A stretch of 64,000 bases of DNA, taken from Trichoderma breve. Its lineage: Eukaryota; Ascomycota; Sordariomycetes; Hypocreales; Hypocreaceae. The translations under genes were made by a program, and so were the position numbers. Within the stretch, counting starts at the first letter, position 1. Every line of letters starts with the position of its first letter. Positions 10,638 to 23,013 of the stretch are shown here, in pieces. Under the pieces are notes generated by a model that saw only the letters and a list, made by a program, of their open reading frames with translations, was not told the origin of the DNA and ran no database searches. Location of the stretch: the NCBI RefSeq assembly GCF_028502605.1, contig NC_079233.1, positions 1 to 64,000 of the forward strand. The letters run 5' to 3'.

Positions 10638-10964
10638 TTAGTCCCTGGTGGTGAGCATAAAGCTAGCGCCTTCATTACCAACGCATTGGCGAGTGTTGGA
10701 CAACGAGTCGGTGCTGGATGGGCCGGTGCAGTCGTTGTTACGGAAGGCTCGGATGCCCAGGTTGCGGCCAAAGAAACTCTGAGCAATGTTGTGCTGGACG
10801 AAAGAGTTGAATGGTTGACGAGCAGGGTGGCATTCTCCAATATTTCCAATTGTGAAGGATTGGAAGGGAGTATCGTCGCAACCGTTGGCGTGGAGATCAA
10901 TGGTTAAAGTGTCGGCAGTGGCAAGGCCAACAGCGAGGGTAAGAATAGCCAGAATAGACTTCAT
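10638..10964 (-). CDS. Small secreted cysteine-containing protein
   Basis: Single exon, 108 aa, ATG at 10964. A hydrophobic signal peptide (residues 1-17, ending LATA-D) precedes a short mature protein with four cysteines in the contexts GCDD, ECHP, DCTG and QCVG, enough for two disulfide bonds. It resembles the generic small secreted (effector-like) proteins of ascomycetes, but no named family was recognised. It lies alone in a gene-poor stretch, and the downstream codons look intact. Confidence 0.65.
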   Translation of the reverse strand: MKSILAILTLAVGLATADTLTIDLHANGCDDTPFQSFTIGNIGECHPARQPFNSFVQHNIAQSFFGRNLGIRAFRNNDCTGPSSTDSLSNTRQCVGNEGASFMLTTRD

Positions 10965-13768
10965 GTTGAGAAAGTTGATAATGAGATAATGTGTAAGGCA
11001 GTGAATGATGTTTGACTTGATTGCGATTGTTGTTATTCAAGAGTTCAATTTACAATGGGAAGATAGTCTTTATATACAACTAACTCTCGCACTGAGCCAG
11101 AGAAGTTCTTTGCTATGAAGACATAACTGGTGGAATCCCACCCTCCATCGGCTCCTCGCGGAACGATTAGGCCACGCAGACTTCGAAGAAATTACTACAA
11201 GAGGTTTGGGTATGGCACCTGCGCCCGCTGCAAGTGCGGCATGTTGAGAACACAAGGATGCTTTGCCGAATCCCGTATGATCCGTCTTTTTCTCTATGAA
11301 ATACTAGCTAAGAGTATACGAACGATAGTGGACACCCAAACTACGTATCAGACCATCAGGAGCACAACGAGTCTCAGAAAATACACGTAGTGGAGGACAC
11401 AACCTTTTACAATACAACTCTCTCCCTAACTCCCCAACTCCCTTAATCAACATATAAGCGGCGTAAATAAAGTCCGCTCTTTTTCATTAACTAGTATACA
11501 GCAAAAGCCGAACCTACTACCAGCAGCTCTTACTATACCCAGATGTAGGTAATAATCTAGATTATGTAATAGTGGTTAATAATACAATAAGCAAACAAAT
11601 CACTGGTGGAAATTTTATCCAAAATACAAGCATGGCTCAGCTTACTGTAAGCTGATTGCTGTTGCATTAAGGCGGAGCAAATGAGATCTTCAACACGATT
11701 TTATTACTACTTACAGTAATTTTTACTCAAGATGCAAGCATGTTTTAGCCTATTGTCAGCTCTTTTACGCTCGTTCTCGTTCATAGTTCGTTTATACATC
11801 ATATTATAATTAATTGCCATTAAGATATCATGACGAATGATAGCAAACCTACTTGGTATTTGACTAAAAGAGGCCATAATATTCGATGTCAGACTTATAC
11901 TAGAGAATCTACTCTGAAGATATAGGTATCTCTTACAATTAAGAACAAAACTATTAATGTCCAACTAAACAAGGCCTCGCATTCCCTGCGAATACACGGC
12001 CTGTATCACTTCCCTAGTTATGAACATTGGTAGAACTAGAGCAAGATCAACAACAGGCGACTTGAACTGAGGCTGTCTGGTTCCGCTTCTCGCATTCACC
12101 AAGGAGTAGGGAATAACTCATCTATGCCAGGTGCCTGCATGGTGGCCCGCAGGGAATTAGACTCTAACTTTTACTGCTAGTATAGGCTTTAATTTATGTA
12201 TAACTCCGGAGCTACAATACTTCCCATCTATTTTTCCGCAACTGGTTTATACAATACCGTAATAGGTACAGGGGTCTTGCATAGGTTGATAAGTAATCAA
12301 AATTTGGGGTAGGGGAAATAAGCGATGGGGATAAGATTATAGTGCTACTATGTGAGTATTTAATATTCTAAATGCGGAAAGGGGTTATTAATCTCTCCGA
12401 TCCCCCCTCTCCCCCTATTCCCCCTTTTCCTACGCCCTTCCTTTCCCCCAAAGTTATTATAGACTTGGCATAGTACTCGCAAAACTAACTGCAACTGTGA
12501 GAGACGTTTAGAACCTCGGGGTTGAACAAATATAGCGCGAATACTAATATATTATCAAGCTGTAGTGACCCAGACGTATAATTAGTATCTTACATTACCT
12601 TAGCACTCAAAGTATTTGAGTAAAGGGAGAGAGGTAAATTCATGTTATTAAAATACGCATACCCGAGAACGGAAGAAAACGAGATACATAACTATTACCA
12701 CTGCGAGATAGGAATTGGGTTTGGCACATGCACAATTCGAAGTAGATTAGCTTTATTTTACGAAGTTCATTTTCATAGATTCCATCATTGTGATATCGGT
12801 AGGGATTTGGGAGGGACATTTGTGCCGGTTGCAGTCAACATGCACTATGATGACTCTCACCCCCACTTACAACATTGACATGAAGCAACTACCATCAATC
12901 AATAGTCGTATGTAGGTTTGAGTTGGCTTTCCATGGCCTCCCTCAATCTTCTACCTGCGCTGAAGAATTATACAAGATATACGATGTCATAGAGTATGAC
13001 ATGCGCTCGATCATTGTTAAAAATATAGGTATTTTTGATATGCAATTTGTATCAGGGAGCCTCATACTTACTTAACCCCAAAGTTGTCATGGAGCAATTT
13101 TGAAGATGGTGAGGCATGCAGTTTGTATTAGCGGTCTGCTTCTGTATGCGCCTTCTGCCAACGTTCGTTCCTAGGCTACAACGATAAGTACTTGGCTCCT
13201 AGGGAATATAGTGAGATCATCTGCTACATATACCTACAATCTGGACATAGGAGCCGATGATAACAAGGATATCCACAGTAGATGACTACAAGTGTACCGC
13301 AGTATCTGAGTTTCGAAATTGATGAGCAACTGATTGATGCACTCAGTTGATTTGGCTGCGCCAAATCATAATACTCGGATACACTAGAATTACCCTAGTG
13401 GGAGGTGACCAATCACCAGTGACGCAGAGGTATATTGCTATCTAGATACTGTCATTAGATACATTGGTTTCCCGTGGGGGGTTTTTTTTAAGCCAAGAGC
13501 AGGACGGAATTATTCTTAATGAGAACGACATGCTGCATTGCCTCCCTATTACTAGTGGCTGCGCGCCCCAAATTACACGTCATCACATTGCGAGCCCAAA
13601 CCATCAGACACGACTGCCAGTGCTATGGATGAGTGCTTCATATTGGATGAAATCGACGGCTTTTGGCCTGACTACACTTACTCCGTCAAGGGGCCAACGC
13701 TCAGATAGGGCACGAACGGATTTTGAGAGCTCGTCTTCCCCTCCCCATAATACTAACTCTATATACTA
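10965..13768. other. Gene-poor interval, 2.8 kb
   Basis: AT-rich and largely featureless. It includes a CT-rich stretch near 12400-12450 and a GC-richer patch at 11130-11270 with broken coding-like frames. A minus-strand frame at roughly 13610-13740 reads SKSVRALSERWPLDGVSV before a stop and may be a gene relic. No intact gene or RNA gene was found. Confidence 0.4.
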
Positions 13769-14969
13769 CTACCACACCAGAACAGCTCTGTAACGGATCT
13801 TACCACTAGTAAGCTTTTCTATCCCAGCCGCAATGCCCTCATTGCTGAACGGAAATTTCTCAATAACAGGGTGTATATTGTTGCGCGCAGCAAACTCTAA
13901 CATCTCCTGATGAGCCCTGCGAGAGGACACCAAATTCGTCACAATATTATAGCCGTTAAAAAATGTCGGCATAAAGCTAAATAGAACTTCATTAGTTAAG
14001 CTCAATCCATGCGGTTTGGATATCGGGAATCCACCAAATCTTACGGAATTTCAAGTAGAGGCCCAGTGAAGCCAATTGCAACAACAGATGCACCTCGAGC
14101 GAGGATTTCCTTTTCCATAAAGCTGGAGTACACTTCAGTAACTATGAAAGAAGTTTTAATATGAGAAGTCAAAAAATGTTTACCTATTCCAGTCCGGAGT
14201 CTTGCTGCCAGTCAGAAGAAGTAGATCGATAGGTTGCTGGAGCTGCTCCTTCTCTTGGCCGAGGACAACAAAGTGGTGAGCTCCAAACTGCCTGGCCTCT
14301 TCTTCTTTGGAAGCAGTAGTGCTAAAGACAGTAACATGTGCTCCAAGCTTGTTGGCAAACTGAATTGCCAAGTGGCCCAAGCCGCCGATGCCCAGGATGC
14401 CGATGCGCATACCATGTTTGTAGTATTTGATCAAGGCACTGTAGACGGTAGAACCAGCGCACTGAAGAGGGGCCGCCTCTTCGGATGGTATTTCCTCTGG
14501 GATAGGATAGACATAGCCCTCTTGGGCAATGAAATGGTGGCCCAGGGTGCCGTTGTTGAAGTCACCCTCGCCGAAAATGTTACGGCTGTAGCAAAGAATA
14601 TCCTGGCCTGAGATGCAGTAACTGCAATTGCCGCAGCTCTAGTTAAAACCTGTTAATTTCTATTTCCTTGAAGATTGTCTACTTCAGAGAAATCTCAGAG
14701 AGGAGGAAAGTTCAACATACGCTACGCAAATAACCCCCTCCCACTCGTTCGCCAACGTTGAGTTTAGTAACCTCACTTCCAACGTCCTCGACAATACCGA
14801 CACCTTCGTGGCCAAGAACACAGCCGTATTGAAGATAGGCAAGATCACTAGCACAGAGTCCGCTATGCGTGATTTTTATTAGAACTTCTTTTGGCTGAAG
14901 GTCCCTAGGAGGGTTGGAAGATAGGAGGACTTTTCCATCAACACCACGCATCGACTGATTAATGGCCAT
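13769..14969 (-). CDS. Zinc-dependent NADP-type alcohol dehydrogenase (MDR superfamily)
   Basis: 337 aa from four exons: 14969-14721, 14638-14184, 14122-14045, 14000-13769. Introns are 82, 61 and an unusually short 44 nt. Catalytic zinc ligands lie in GLCASD and GHEGVG. The structural zinc is bound by four closely spaced Cys in CGNCSYC plus the Cys ending ISGQDILC. The Rossmann motif GIGGLGHLA and a C-terminal EKFPF..GI segment complete a normal-length CAD/YahK-like enzyme that interconverts an alcohol and an aldehyde. The upstream TTG-initiated extension was not used; ATG 14969 fits family N-termini. It sits head to head with a decayed MFS fragment. Confidence 0.85.
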
Positions 14970-15224
14970 GACTGGTTCAAACAATTTTAGAGGGGAGGCA
15001 GGATGAAAGTGAATGCTTCAAGTTCTTGGAGCTCCTTCTCGATGGCAGTGATAATACCAGTAGGATAACCGTTCAATGGTATTTTCGGCAGAGTCTTGTT
15101 CAAAAGCAGCGGGCAGCTAGAGAAATTGTTCTGATGAGATACTGGTAACTGAGGTTCGGTAGCGAGTGCTTGTTTATATACTTCATAGTTTTTGTTTAAT
15201 GTTATCACTTTTTAGGGCCCTTTC

Positions 15225-15620
15225 TTGCCTCACGGAAACAAAATGCCATGGGCCGTGTTAAAGGCTAAAATGGTAACCCTCACGGACGAAGTCAAAGTGG
15301 ATGTCATGCAGAATACCACACAGTGTCGGCGGGGTTTGGCTGCAATAGTGAGATACTCTACGTCAAAGTTTTATTCGGAAGCGACACGATGGCTTCTGAT
15401 TCTCTTTGTAGCCGCCAATTCAGGCCGTGTCAAACGCACTATACCTAGCATCATGGGCGTCTTCATTGTAGCTTGTTGGAAAAGCAGCGTTAGACTCCTT
15501 ACTTCTCGGGCGAGAAGCACCTGGGCATTTTAGGCTTGGCTTGCATTACCACTATTACCGGCTAGTGTTGTCATTTGCCTGAAGATCCGAGGCAATTCCA
15601 TATTAGTCGCAAGTATGGTA
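15225..15620 (+). pseudogene. Possible MFS transporter fragment, frameshifted
   Basis: A plus-strand frame contains FVAANSGRVKRTIPSIMG, which resembles the cytoplasmic loop and following helix of allantoate permease-type MFS carriers (the AGHTKR region). In the next frame at about 15485-15570 a GREAPGHFRLGL segment resembles the later loop of the same carriers. The two parts are out of frame and no start or upstream helices are visible, so this would be a short relic. Confidence 0.3.
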
Positions 15621-15764
15621 GTTAGACCACGAGTCATAATGCCTTAGCCAAAGCGGATTGTATAGAGTAAGAGCTTATCGTTAGCTTTGCCCTTAACTTA
15701 AGCATCGACCGATCCCCTGCCAGCGTCGTTAAAGCTAATTTTCATTGGCGGCTCCGCAGTGGCC

Positions 15765-15812
15765 AACCTTGGGCGACGGCAGAGAACCTTGGGCGACGGC
15801 AGAGAACCTTGG
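15765..15812. repeat. 20-bp tandem repeat, about 2.4 copies
   Basis: The unit aaccttgggcgacggcagag occurs twice in perfect head-to-tail order (15765-15784, 15785-15804), followed by a partial third copy. It lies about 190 bp upstream of the Zn2Cys6 gene at 15995 and could be part of its promoter or simple slippage. Confidence 0.8.
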
Positions 15813-15994
15813 CACATGCTTGAAGTTCCGGAGCTCTCCTACGACGAATGAAATCTCGATTATAAGAGAGGAATAGTAATCAACGAGAGGTACTATTAAA
15901 TCTCCATGAGGCCCGCTCGCTCGATCTTCCAAGCCCACAGCTGCGTCGGCCGATGCAGCTTCGCCATTTTATTGATTCATAAGATTTGTTTCCC

Positions 15995-17718
15995 ATGTCG
16001 GCACCAGTTCCGCTGACTCTCAAGGCGCAACGGCCTTGCCGTTACTGTGCAAGTCGCAAACAAGGCTGCGACCGGTTGCTACCGAATTGTTCTCGTTGCA
16101 CCTCGTAAGCTCTTCTTCAATCGCGGGAATGTACCGACTTTGACGTTCATTTTGTTCTGACCAGTTGTTGTTCTTACAGAAAATTTCTTACATGCAATTA
16201 CAGTGTCTCACGAGATGGACATGCTATAACTTTACAGAACGAGGCGCCAGTACAAAAAAATGAAATTCGCGGTTCTTGTTCTCCTGACCTCTCCACCAAA
16301 GGCGAATTGTTATTGTTTCGCTTAGTGTGTGACAGCGACAGGGAAGATGCAGAGTATGACGGGGCCAGCAGCTTGTCCGAGCTGCTCTTTAAAACACTTG
16401 GCGCCTTCGACATTGACATTCCGAATTTGTTGGACAGCTACTTCGCGAGCGTCCACCGGTGGCTCCCCGTTCTCAGGGAAGAAGAGATCCGTCAAAAATG
16501 CGCCCATTTAGAGAATGATAAGCATGGTGACGTCGCACGTTTGCTGCTGACTTTTTATGTTGTCGTTCAATTTCCCTGCGACCACGCAGCCCATGCAATG
16601 AATACTCGGCTTTACCGTACTATGAAACGGCTCTTTGTTATTACCCAATCATCACCCGGTATTAAAGATCTTGATTTATTGCGATATGGGCTTTTACTAG
16701 GGGCTTATGAATGTTCACAAGGTCTAGAATCTGCTTATAACACGTTGAATCTCTGTGTATCACTAGCCCGGATGGTTGAAGTTCAGAGCTATAAATCTAA
16801 TGACCTGGATTCAAAAGACCCTGAAGAAAGGCTTTTATGCGGTTATGCGCTAGTAGCCTTGGATCGGTAAGTCACGACTGTCTACTCCGTAGATGAGATT
16901 AGAAACAACCGCCGCTGACCAAGAATTAATCAGCCTCATCGCAGTCTCTAGCATGGACTATTTTTTACCATTGCTGCTCCCAGACCCGCAGTCCTTTCCT
17001 CTGATAGAGGAGCATGACCTTGAATTGGACGAAAAACTGAAAGCTTACGGCTACACAGGAAGAATGAGAATCACAGCTACCGTGGCACGATTAGTTAGCG
17101 ATACTCTGACGTTCTTACGCTGTTGCCAGCTCGGAAGAACCCAACAAGCTGATTACGTAGCTGTGGACAGCTCTGCGCAGGATTCACTTGGAAAGCTATT
17201 GCGCCTTTCTGAAGACAAAGCGTTTCTGAACTGCGAACCAACGTCGATGGCAATTAGGTAAGCCCACATTTAAGTTTGTGGTATCTAGGTCTCCCAACTT
17301 ATACTTCATCTATCCCTAGCACTCTCATGGCACTCCGAAGTAGCCATGACAGACGTAGAAGCGGCCCAAGAGACTCCAAGGACGCCACCGCACTGCGGTC
17401 AATAGCGAGTATGACTTTGGAAATGTGTCTCTCGGCTTCCGACTTCATTCGATACCACGGCATTGACAACTTGTCCTTCATTGGCCTTTGTTGTGTATGG
17501 CGAGCAGCTTTACATCTAGTGAGCTTCAAAGAATTCCAAATTTCCACCAAAGAGTTGGAGACTCTTCGAAGTGAACTGCAGCGATTTAGTAGCTGTTGGG
17601 CAATAGGTGGTACGTATATGTCGTGTGACATTTCTGATGAAAGTCGAAACCGGTGTTAATATTGGTAGTCACCTTCTTGCAACGTTTTGACGAACTGGTT
17701 GACCTAAGAAACCTTTGA
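15995..17718 (+). CDS. Zn2Cys6 transcription factor (regulator 2)
   Basis: 486 aa from five exons: 15995-16104, 16180-16866, 16934-17257, 17320-17609, 17669-17718. All introns are 58-75 nt with GT..AG borders. The zinc cluster C15-x2-C18-x6-C25-x6-C32-x2-C35-x6-C42 is split by the first intron, so it appears only after splicing. The middle has the helical pattern of the fungal-specific factor domain (LDSYFASVHRWLP, then ALDRLIAVSS across intron 2). The final exon restores FLQRFDELVDL. Somewhat short for the family, and no coiled-coil linker is obvious. Likely a pathway-specific regulator for the adjacent ADH and OYE (inference). Confidence 0.85.
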
Positions 17719-17822
17719 ATAACTAAGCAACCACCAAATTGAATGACTGCTGGAGAGGTGGGAAGGAGGTTCTTGGATGTCATCACGAGAGAAGAGGCTC
17801 CTGTGATACGGCTTTCTCAATG

Positions 17823-17876
17823 TTGAAGACAAAAGGGTTCAAGTCTTGAAGACAAAAGGGTTCAAGTCTTGAAGAC
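17823..17876. repeat. 23-bp tandem repeat, about 2.3 copies
   Basis: Perfect copies at 17823-17845 and 17846-17868 (unit begins ttgaagacaaaaggg and ends ttcaagtc), plus an 8-base partial copy. Located in the 525-bp gap between two convergent genes, where nothing else was recognised. Confidence 0.85.
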
Positions 17877-18243
17877 TATTGAGGTTTATAATCCAACACT
17901 CAAGTTCTTTCGAAGTAGTTCTCGATGACTCATCGGTCATCACAGAAGAAGCCAACTGCCCGTGTATTTTTGGTTCAATGGACTATCTGGTTACAGTTGG
18001 GGTTAGAATCCTAATCTTAGCAATCTTATTACGCAGGGAAAATAGTCGAAACTAAGTTTTGATCGATACTGGATTAATGACTATGATCTAGGCCATGTAA
18101 TGAACGAGATGTTTATGACTCATATATCCGAATCGTTCCTCTTAAATTGGTCCATGAATTTATCTAGTTGGTTCGAGATTTGACATTCCGTGTTGCTGCT
18201 GTTCATTGTTCTGTCCATCTAGTTGCTTATAAAGCGTGTTGAC

Positions 18244-19410
18244 TCATGTCCAGCTTCCATCCAAAAATTCTTCGCTCACAGGATAGTCGATATATCCCAC
18301 AGGAGATTTCTTAGCATAAAAGCCATCTCGTTTGTAGGGACTAAGAGTGATCCCATTCTGAAGGCGGAATACCAAGTCGGGATTGGAAATAAAATATCTT
18401 CCAAATGCAACAGCCACATCCCACTTGGAATACAGGTTATCCACGGCTGAGAAGACGTTCTCCGCATTAAAGCCACCAGCAATGATAACGGGCGACCAAT
18501 TGTCCCATTCCTCCAGCAGGTACTCGAGTGTGTTTTGTCTATAAGCGTTGTGTTGGCCAAGCTCGTCTTCCTTCTTGTGCAGCCAAGTCACAGGGTCGCC
18601 GGTTGCTTCTACCAGATGAACATAACCGAGGTTCAGGTTCAGCCTCCTGAACTCGCGCAACATGTATAGAAACTGAGCCTGCGGATCAGATGATGTCGCG
18701 CCTTGGAATGTCGCCCAAGGGCTAAGACGAACAGCCGTACGATCTGCCCCGACGGCAGCAGCAACGGCCTTGACAGCCTCGATGGCAAAACGTGCCCTGT
18801 TCTCAACTGAGCCACCCCATTTATCCGTTCTTTTATTGATAGATTCCCGAGTGAATTGGTCAATTAAGTAGCCGTGAGCGCCGTGCAGCTCAACGCCATC
18901 TGCCCCTGCGGCAATGGCTGTTTTCGCAGCTTGGGCAAAACTGTCAATTTTGACCCATATTTCCTCCTCAGTCAGTTCCTCAGGCGTTATATCAGAACCC
19001 TCCATGGGACTCTCGCTGCTCGATGCGTATTTAATGCCCTTGGAACGCGCAAATTGTGCGTCACCTGCGCGGCCTAGGCTCCAGATCTGCTGTATAAAAT
19101 AGCCACCCCTAGCATGTACGGCGCTGATTATGCGCTTCCACTGGGCAATCTCCTTATCACTCCAAATACCAGGACCATTGGGATCAGTCTCATCGTCTTG
19201 AGATATTGCTGTTGCTTCGCTTATAATGAGCGTCCCAGGGACGGCCGCTCGGTCGGAGTAGTACTCGACTGCCATATTTAGAGGCACATGGTCATCGCTG
19301 TTGCGATATCGTGAAAGTGGTGCCATCACTATGCGATGAGGCAGCGTAATTCTACCGACCTTGAGAGGCTGGAATATCTTGGATGTCGCGGGTATTTTCT
19401 GTGCTGGCAT
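18244..19410 (-). CDS. Old Yellow Enzyme family NADH:flavin oxidoreductase
   Basis: Intronless, 388 aa, ATG at 19410. FMN-dependent ene-reductase that reduces C=C bonds next to carbonyl groups. Visible landmarks are the N-terminal FQPLKVG..LPHRIVMAPL strand, QIWSLGRA, and the substrate-binding HGAHGYLIDQF motif (His-x-x-His plus Tyr). KRTDKWGGSVENR and the phosphate-binding GGF...AFGRYFISNPD close the TIM barrel. The length and all barrel elements are complete, so it should be active. Fungal homologues act in stress response and in tailoring of alkaloids and other metabolites. It lies convergent to regulator 2. Confidence 0.93.
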   Translation of the reverse strand: MPAQKIPATSKIFQPLKVGRITLPHRIVMAPLSRYRNSDDHVPLNMAVEYYSDRAAVPGTLIISEATAISQDDETDPNGPGIWSDKEIAQWKRIISAVHARGGYFIQQIWSLGRAGDAQFARSKGIKYASSSESPMEGSDITPEELTEEEIWVKIDSFAQAAKTAIAAGADGVELHGAHGYLIDQFTRESINKRTDKWGGSVENRARFAIEAVKAVAAAVGADRTAVRLSPWATFQGATSSDPQAQFLYMLREFRRLNLNLGYVHLVEATGDPVTWLHKKEDELGQHNAYRQNTLEYLLEEWDNWSPVIIAGGFNAENVFSAVDNLYSKWDVAVAFGRYFISNPDLVFRLQNGITLSPYKRDGFYAKKSPVGYIDYPVSEEFLDGSWT

Positions 19411-20687
19411 GGTTATGAAGTTTGACGAAAATCTAGAATTGGCGAAGCTGTTGATAACTTGGATAGGGCTCTTCTGATGGTTGCTGAGGTAGATAATCCA
19501 GAAAGTTTAAGATGATCTGGGCTTTCTTGACAGGGCTGGTTGCTACGATATATATTACATTTATCTCTGCGATATATGTTGTATCACTTCTCGTTGGTTC
19601 TACTAAAGCCATGTGAAATATGTCAATTATTGCAAATTTTGATACCATTTTGTACATAGGAACTTGAATACTGCCGAACATGTCGCAGTACTTCATACTA
19701 CTGATTGATAATTCACAAACAGCAATGACTCGAGAAAATGGGACGGCTGACGACTTTAACCAGCTTTAGTTCTTCGGAGGATGGTTTGACGGTATTAGAT
19801 TGTCTGCAGGTCAAATTGAAAGGTACTATTGACTTTTCCTTTGATAGATGGGACTTAGGGGCCTCGTACCCAAATCTTAATAACGTTATTTGCCACAGGA
19901 AGATTGTTAAACGATTTCTTCATTGACTCGAGTTTGGCATCCTTTTGGGGCGGCACGTAGGGTGTGGAGTATCGGCACCCGCATGTCGGAACCTGCATAT
20001 CGGCTGCGGCATTAGCTCAAAGTCCTACGAGGAAAGTCCCAAAGGAAAAGGAAAAGCCGCACTAATCAGCCATAGAAAGAAGACATTAGAACAAACTGGA
20101 TAAGCAACTCAAATACTACGGAGAGGTCGGGATGGTTTAGTGTGAAACAATGATGATGCTACTAAGAAGCCTACAATGAGCAATCTATAACCATTAGTGA
20201 TGCCCGTGCATTGTCGGCATTTCTAAGCGAGGGGACAATTATGGAAAGCTCGGGCATCGGGTCCTCCGAGTCTGAGCTCGCTGGGTCTAACTCAACAATC
20301 TCATTACAAGCCCTGAGCTGACTTGATGGACGGAGCTATCTTAGAGCTGGCCAATCTTAGCCACCATTACTCCACAATACCATTTAGGAAAACGGTGGAT
20401 CAGCGATGCGGATGCAAAACTGTTTGCGAAGGATGCCTGCAAAAAGAAACAAAGTCCGGCAACATTTGCCGGTCAAAGTTGACACGGAATTGACCCCGAA
20501 TATTCGGAGACATTTAGCTCTACGTATGCTTATCTACGGAAAAGATTCGAAAGTTTCATTATAATCATCGGATTATGGTAGAATATTGTTAAGAAGTACT
20601 TAAAGGCTACGGTGCCATCGTCTAAGCAACTTAACTTCCCAACTATATTTTATTATCTGAGTGGTTAAGCCTCATCCAGCCATTACT
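19411..20687. other. Intergenic and promoter region, 1.3 kb
   Basis: Separates the divergent OYE and NmrA-like genes and probably contains both promoters. No additional gene was recognised. Confidence 0.5.
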
Positions 20688-21614
20688 ATGTCAACGTTCA
20701 AAAAAGTCATCCTCATTGGTGCCACGGGCTCCATAGGTAGCGTCGTTCTGGCTGCTCTGGAGAAGGAGCCTAGCTTCAACATTACCCTGATACAACGTGC
20801 CTCTTCCAACGCCAAAATGCCTGTGCACTTCAAAACGATCACAGTCCCTGACTCCTACCCGACAGACGAGCTGATTCCTGCATTTCAAGGCCACGATGTT
20901 GTCATCAACTGCATGACCTCGTTCTCGGTGGCTGATCAGTTTCGCATTATTGACGCTGCTATCGCGGCCGGTATACGTCGCTATGTGCCTAGCGAGTATG
21001 GTCTCAATTACATGAGACACGACGCCCAAGCACTAAACCAAGTCTTTAATGACAAGGGTAAGATTCAAGAATACCTCCGAGCCAAGGCTCAAGCAGGAGT
21101 TATTGAGTGGATGAGCATAGCGTGTGGCATGTGGATTCGCTGGTCTATGGCAAATGACTTCCTCGGCATGCACATTGGTGAGCGGCGATTTGTCTTTTGG
21201 GATGACGGCGAAGGATATTTCTCTTGTACTACCGAAGAGAACTCAGCTCAGGGCTTAGTTAAAGCTTTGCTTGCCGCTGGTACTGATCGCGATGTTTACA
21301 AGAATACTGTCATCTATCTCAGCGACTTTGCTATTACTCAAAAGCAGCTACTGGAAGCCATCGAGCGCATCCAAGGTGTCAAGTACACAACGGAAAGCAT
21401 CGATAGCTCCAACTTGATTGCGGAAAAGCAGGCTGCTGTGGCTGCTGGAGATGTCAAGGCCACCTTTGCCCTTATAGAGACTGGATTTGTCACTGGACGT
21501 TATGGTGGTCACCTCGAGAAAGAGGGCGAGATCCAGAATGACAAGCTTCATTTGCCCAAAAACACGCTGGATGAGGTGGTCGAGGCTGCTTTGAAAGCAT
21601 ACGGTGCTATTTGA
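20688..21614 (+). CDS. NmrA-like / isoflavone reductase-family oxidoreductase
   Basis: Intronless, 308 aa. The first ATG is at 20688; an in-frame GTG at 20661 was ignored. The NAD(P) motif GATGSIGS opens the protein, followed by RRYVPSEYG, which is typical of the isoflavone/phenylcoumaran reductase branch, and DKGKIQEYL, where the Lys lines up plausibly with the catalytic Lys. The C-terminal substrate domain (FWDDGEGYFSCTTEENSA) is family-like. The substrate is unknown. Being divergent from an ene-reductase suggests both act on the same aromatic or unsaturated compound (inference). Confidence 0.88.
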   Translation: MSTFKKVILIGATGSIGSVVLAALEKEPSFNITLIQRASSNAKMPVHFKTITVPDSYPTDELIPAFQGHDVVINCMTSFSVADQFRIIDAAIAAGIRRYVPSEYGLNYMRHDAQALNQVFNDKGKIQEYLRAKAQAGVIEWMSIACGMWIRWSMANDFLGMHIGERRFVFWDDGEGYFSCTTEENSAQGLVKALLAAGTDRDVYKNTVIYLSDFAITQKQLLEAIERIQGVKYTTESIDSSNLIAEKQAAVAAGDVKATFALIETGFVTGRYGGHLEKEGEIQNDKLHLPKNTLDEVVEAALKAYGAI

Positions 21615-23013
21615 GGGGGGTTGAACAGAGTATACAACATATAGAGGATCTCTATGTAACGTAACATTAGTCTCTCGGGGGATACCGGCGTTCAAATAAA
21701 GCATATTAGACCAAGGCTCAGCTAAATAACAAGTGAATGTAGATATATTGGCAATTCCATCAATGCGCTGAGAACCTCAATGGTGGACTATCGTCGATCC
21801 GTTATAGCTGCTGGTATTTTCTCATACAATATTCTTCTCGATACTATTTTTTGGGCAAGTCAATCATTCGAAAAGGACTTCGTTGAATGGGTAGCTAAGG
21901 TGAATGCTGAAAAATATCTGCTAACTATTACGACTGAGACTGTGTCTGCGCTATTTAGGGGTCTATAGTCTGAAGCGCTGTAAGAAACATACATTACCAG
22001 TGAAGTTCAAATTTTTATGGACCTGAGCTACAAATAGTGTAACTATAGATGCAAATATAAGACTCAAAATGTTGTCAATGTCAGAATGCAAAAGAGGAGT
22101 TATTTTCCACAAGGTTATTGAGGTCTATATCTCAACACTCAAAAGTATATCGTTAACCTGGGATCTCTCATGGAGAATCACAGAGCCTTTATGCACCAAA
22201 ACCTATCAGAAAGATTCCCGGAAAATCTCCTCATATTGTGGCATTATTTAAATGCATGGCAAAAGGACCTCACAATCAACTCAAAGTTGCAACTTAAGTT
22301 TTATCCTGTGATATCAGGACCGATGTTAATGTTATACCTACTGCATAGATGAACATGACGAGTGCAATTAGTGTCGATATTTAGTCAAAGCATCTTTTTC
22401 GGCATTTATTCGTGGTGTTAAACTAGGTTGAGAGACTTCTAAAGGCAAATCAGAAAGCCCGGTGCTCAGTTTCTCTGTACATATCTCGTTAGATCCATTG
22501 TCAAACCCTTTATTAATACCCAATGTTCGAGGTATCTTTCCACATACTCACCTTCAAGTAAAATGCTCAAATACGGTTCAATTGCGCAAGATAAGCAATA
22601 ATAGGGACCCGAACGATCGAAGCCCTTATCCATAAGTACCTATTGATGATATAACATATACCCTTAGAAGTCCTATGGACACGATATTCGATCATGTAAT
22701 GGTTAGGTAACAAGCCCAGGAGAGCGTAGAAAACTTTCAGGCAGCTGAAACCCACTTGGAAACCTTCTAGGTGGCAATCGAGTACTGAATACATGGATGA
22801 CATAGCTGTAAAGCAACTTCTGTCGCCGTCGCGCGGCCGTTACAGCGTACTTTAGCCCTCTTCCTAGAGTCCGACTTTTGTAGTAGTAAGTCATGGAACG
22901 TCTTCCATCCAAAGTACAATGAAGAACAGATCTTTCTAACAAGACTGAATAAAATGCAAGTTCAAACGTTTTTATTGTATTGCAATACTACGTGAATGAA
23001 GATTCTGGTTATG
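21615..23013. other. Intergenic, 1.4 kb, no gene seen
   Basis: AT-rich with only short, unconvincing frames on both strands. Confidence 0.5.

Noticed and set aside
14987..15208. 73-codon minus-strand ORF just upstream of the alcohol dehydrogenase
   Set aside because: No recognisable domain and not needed as an N-terminal exon; the dehydrogenase start fits its family without it.
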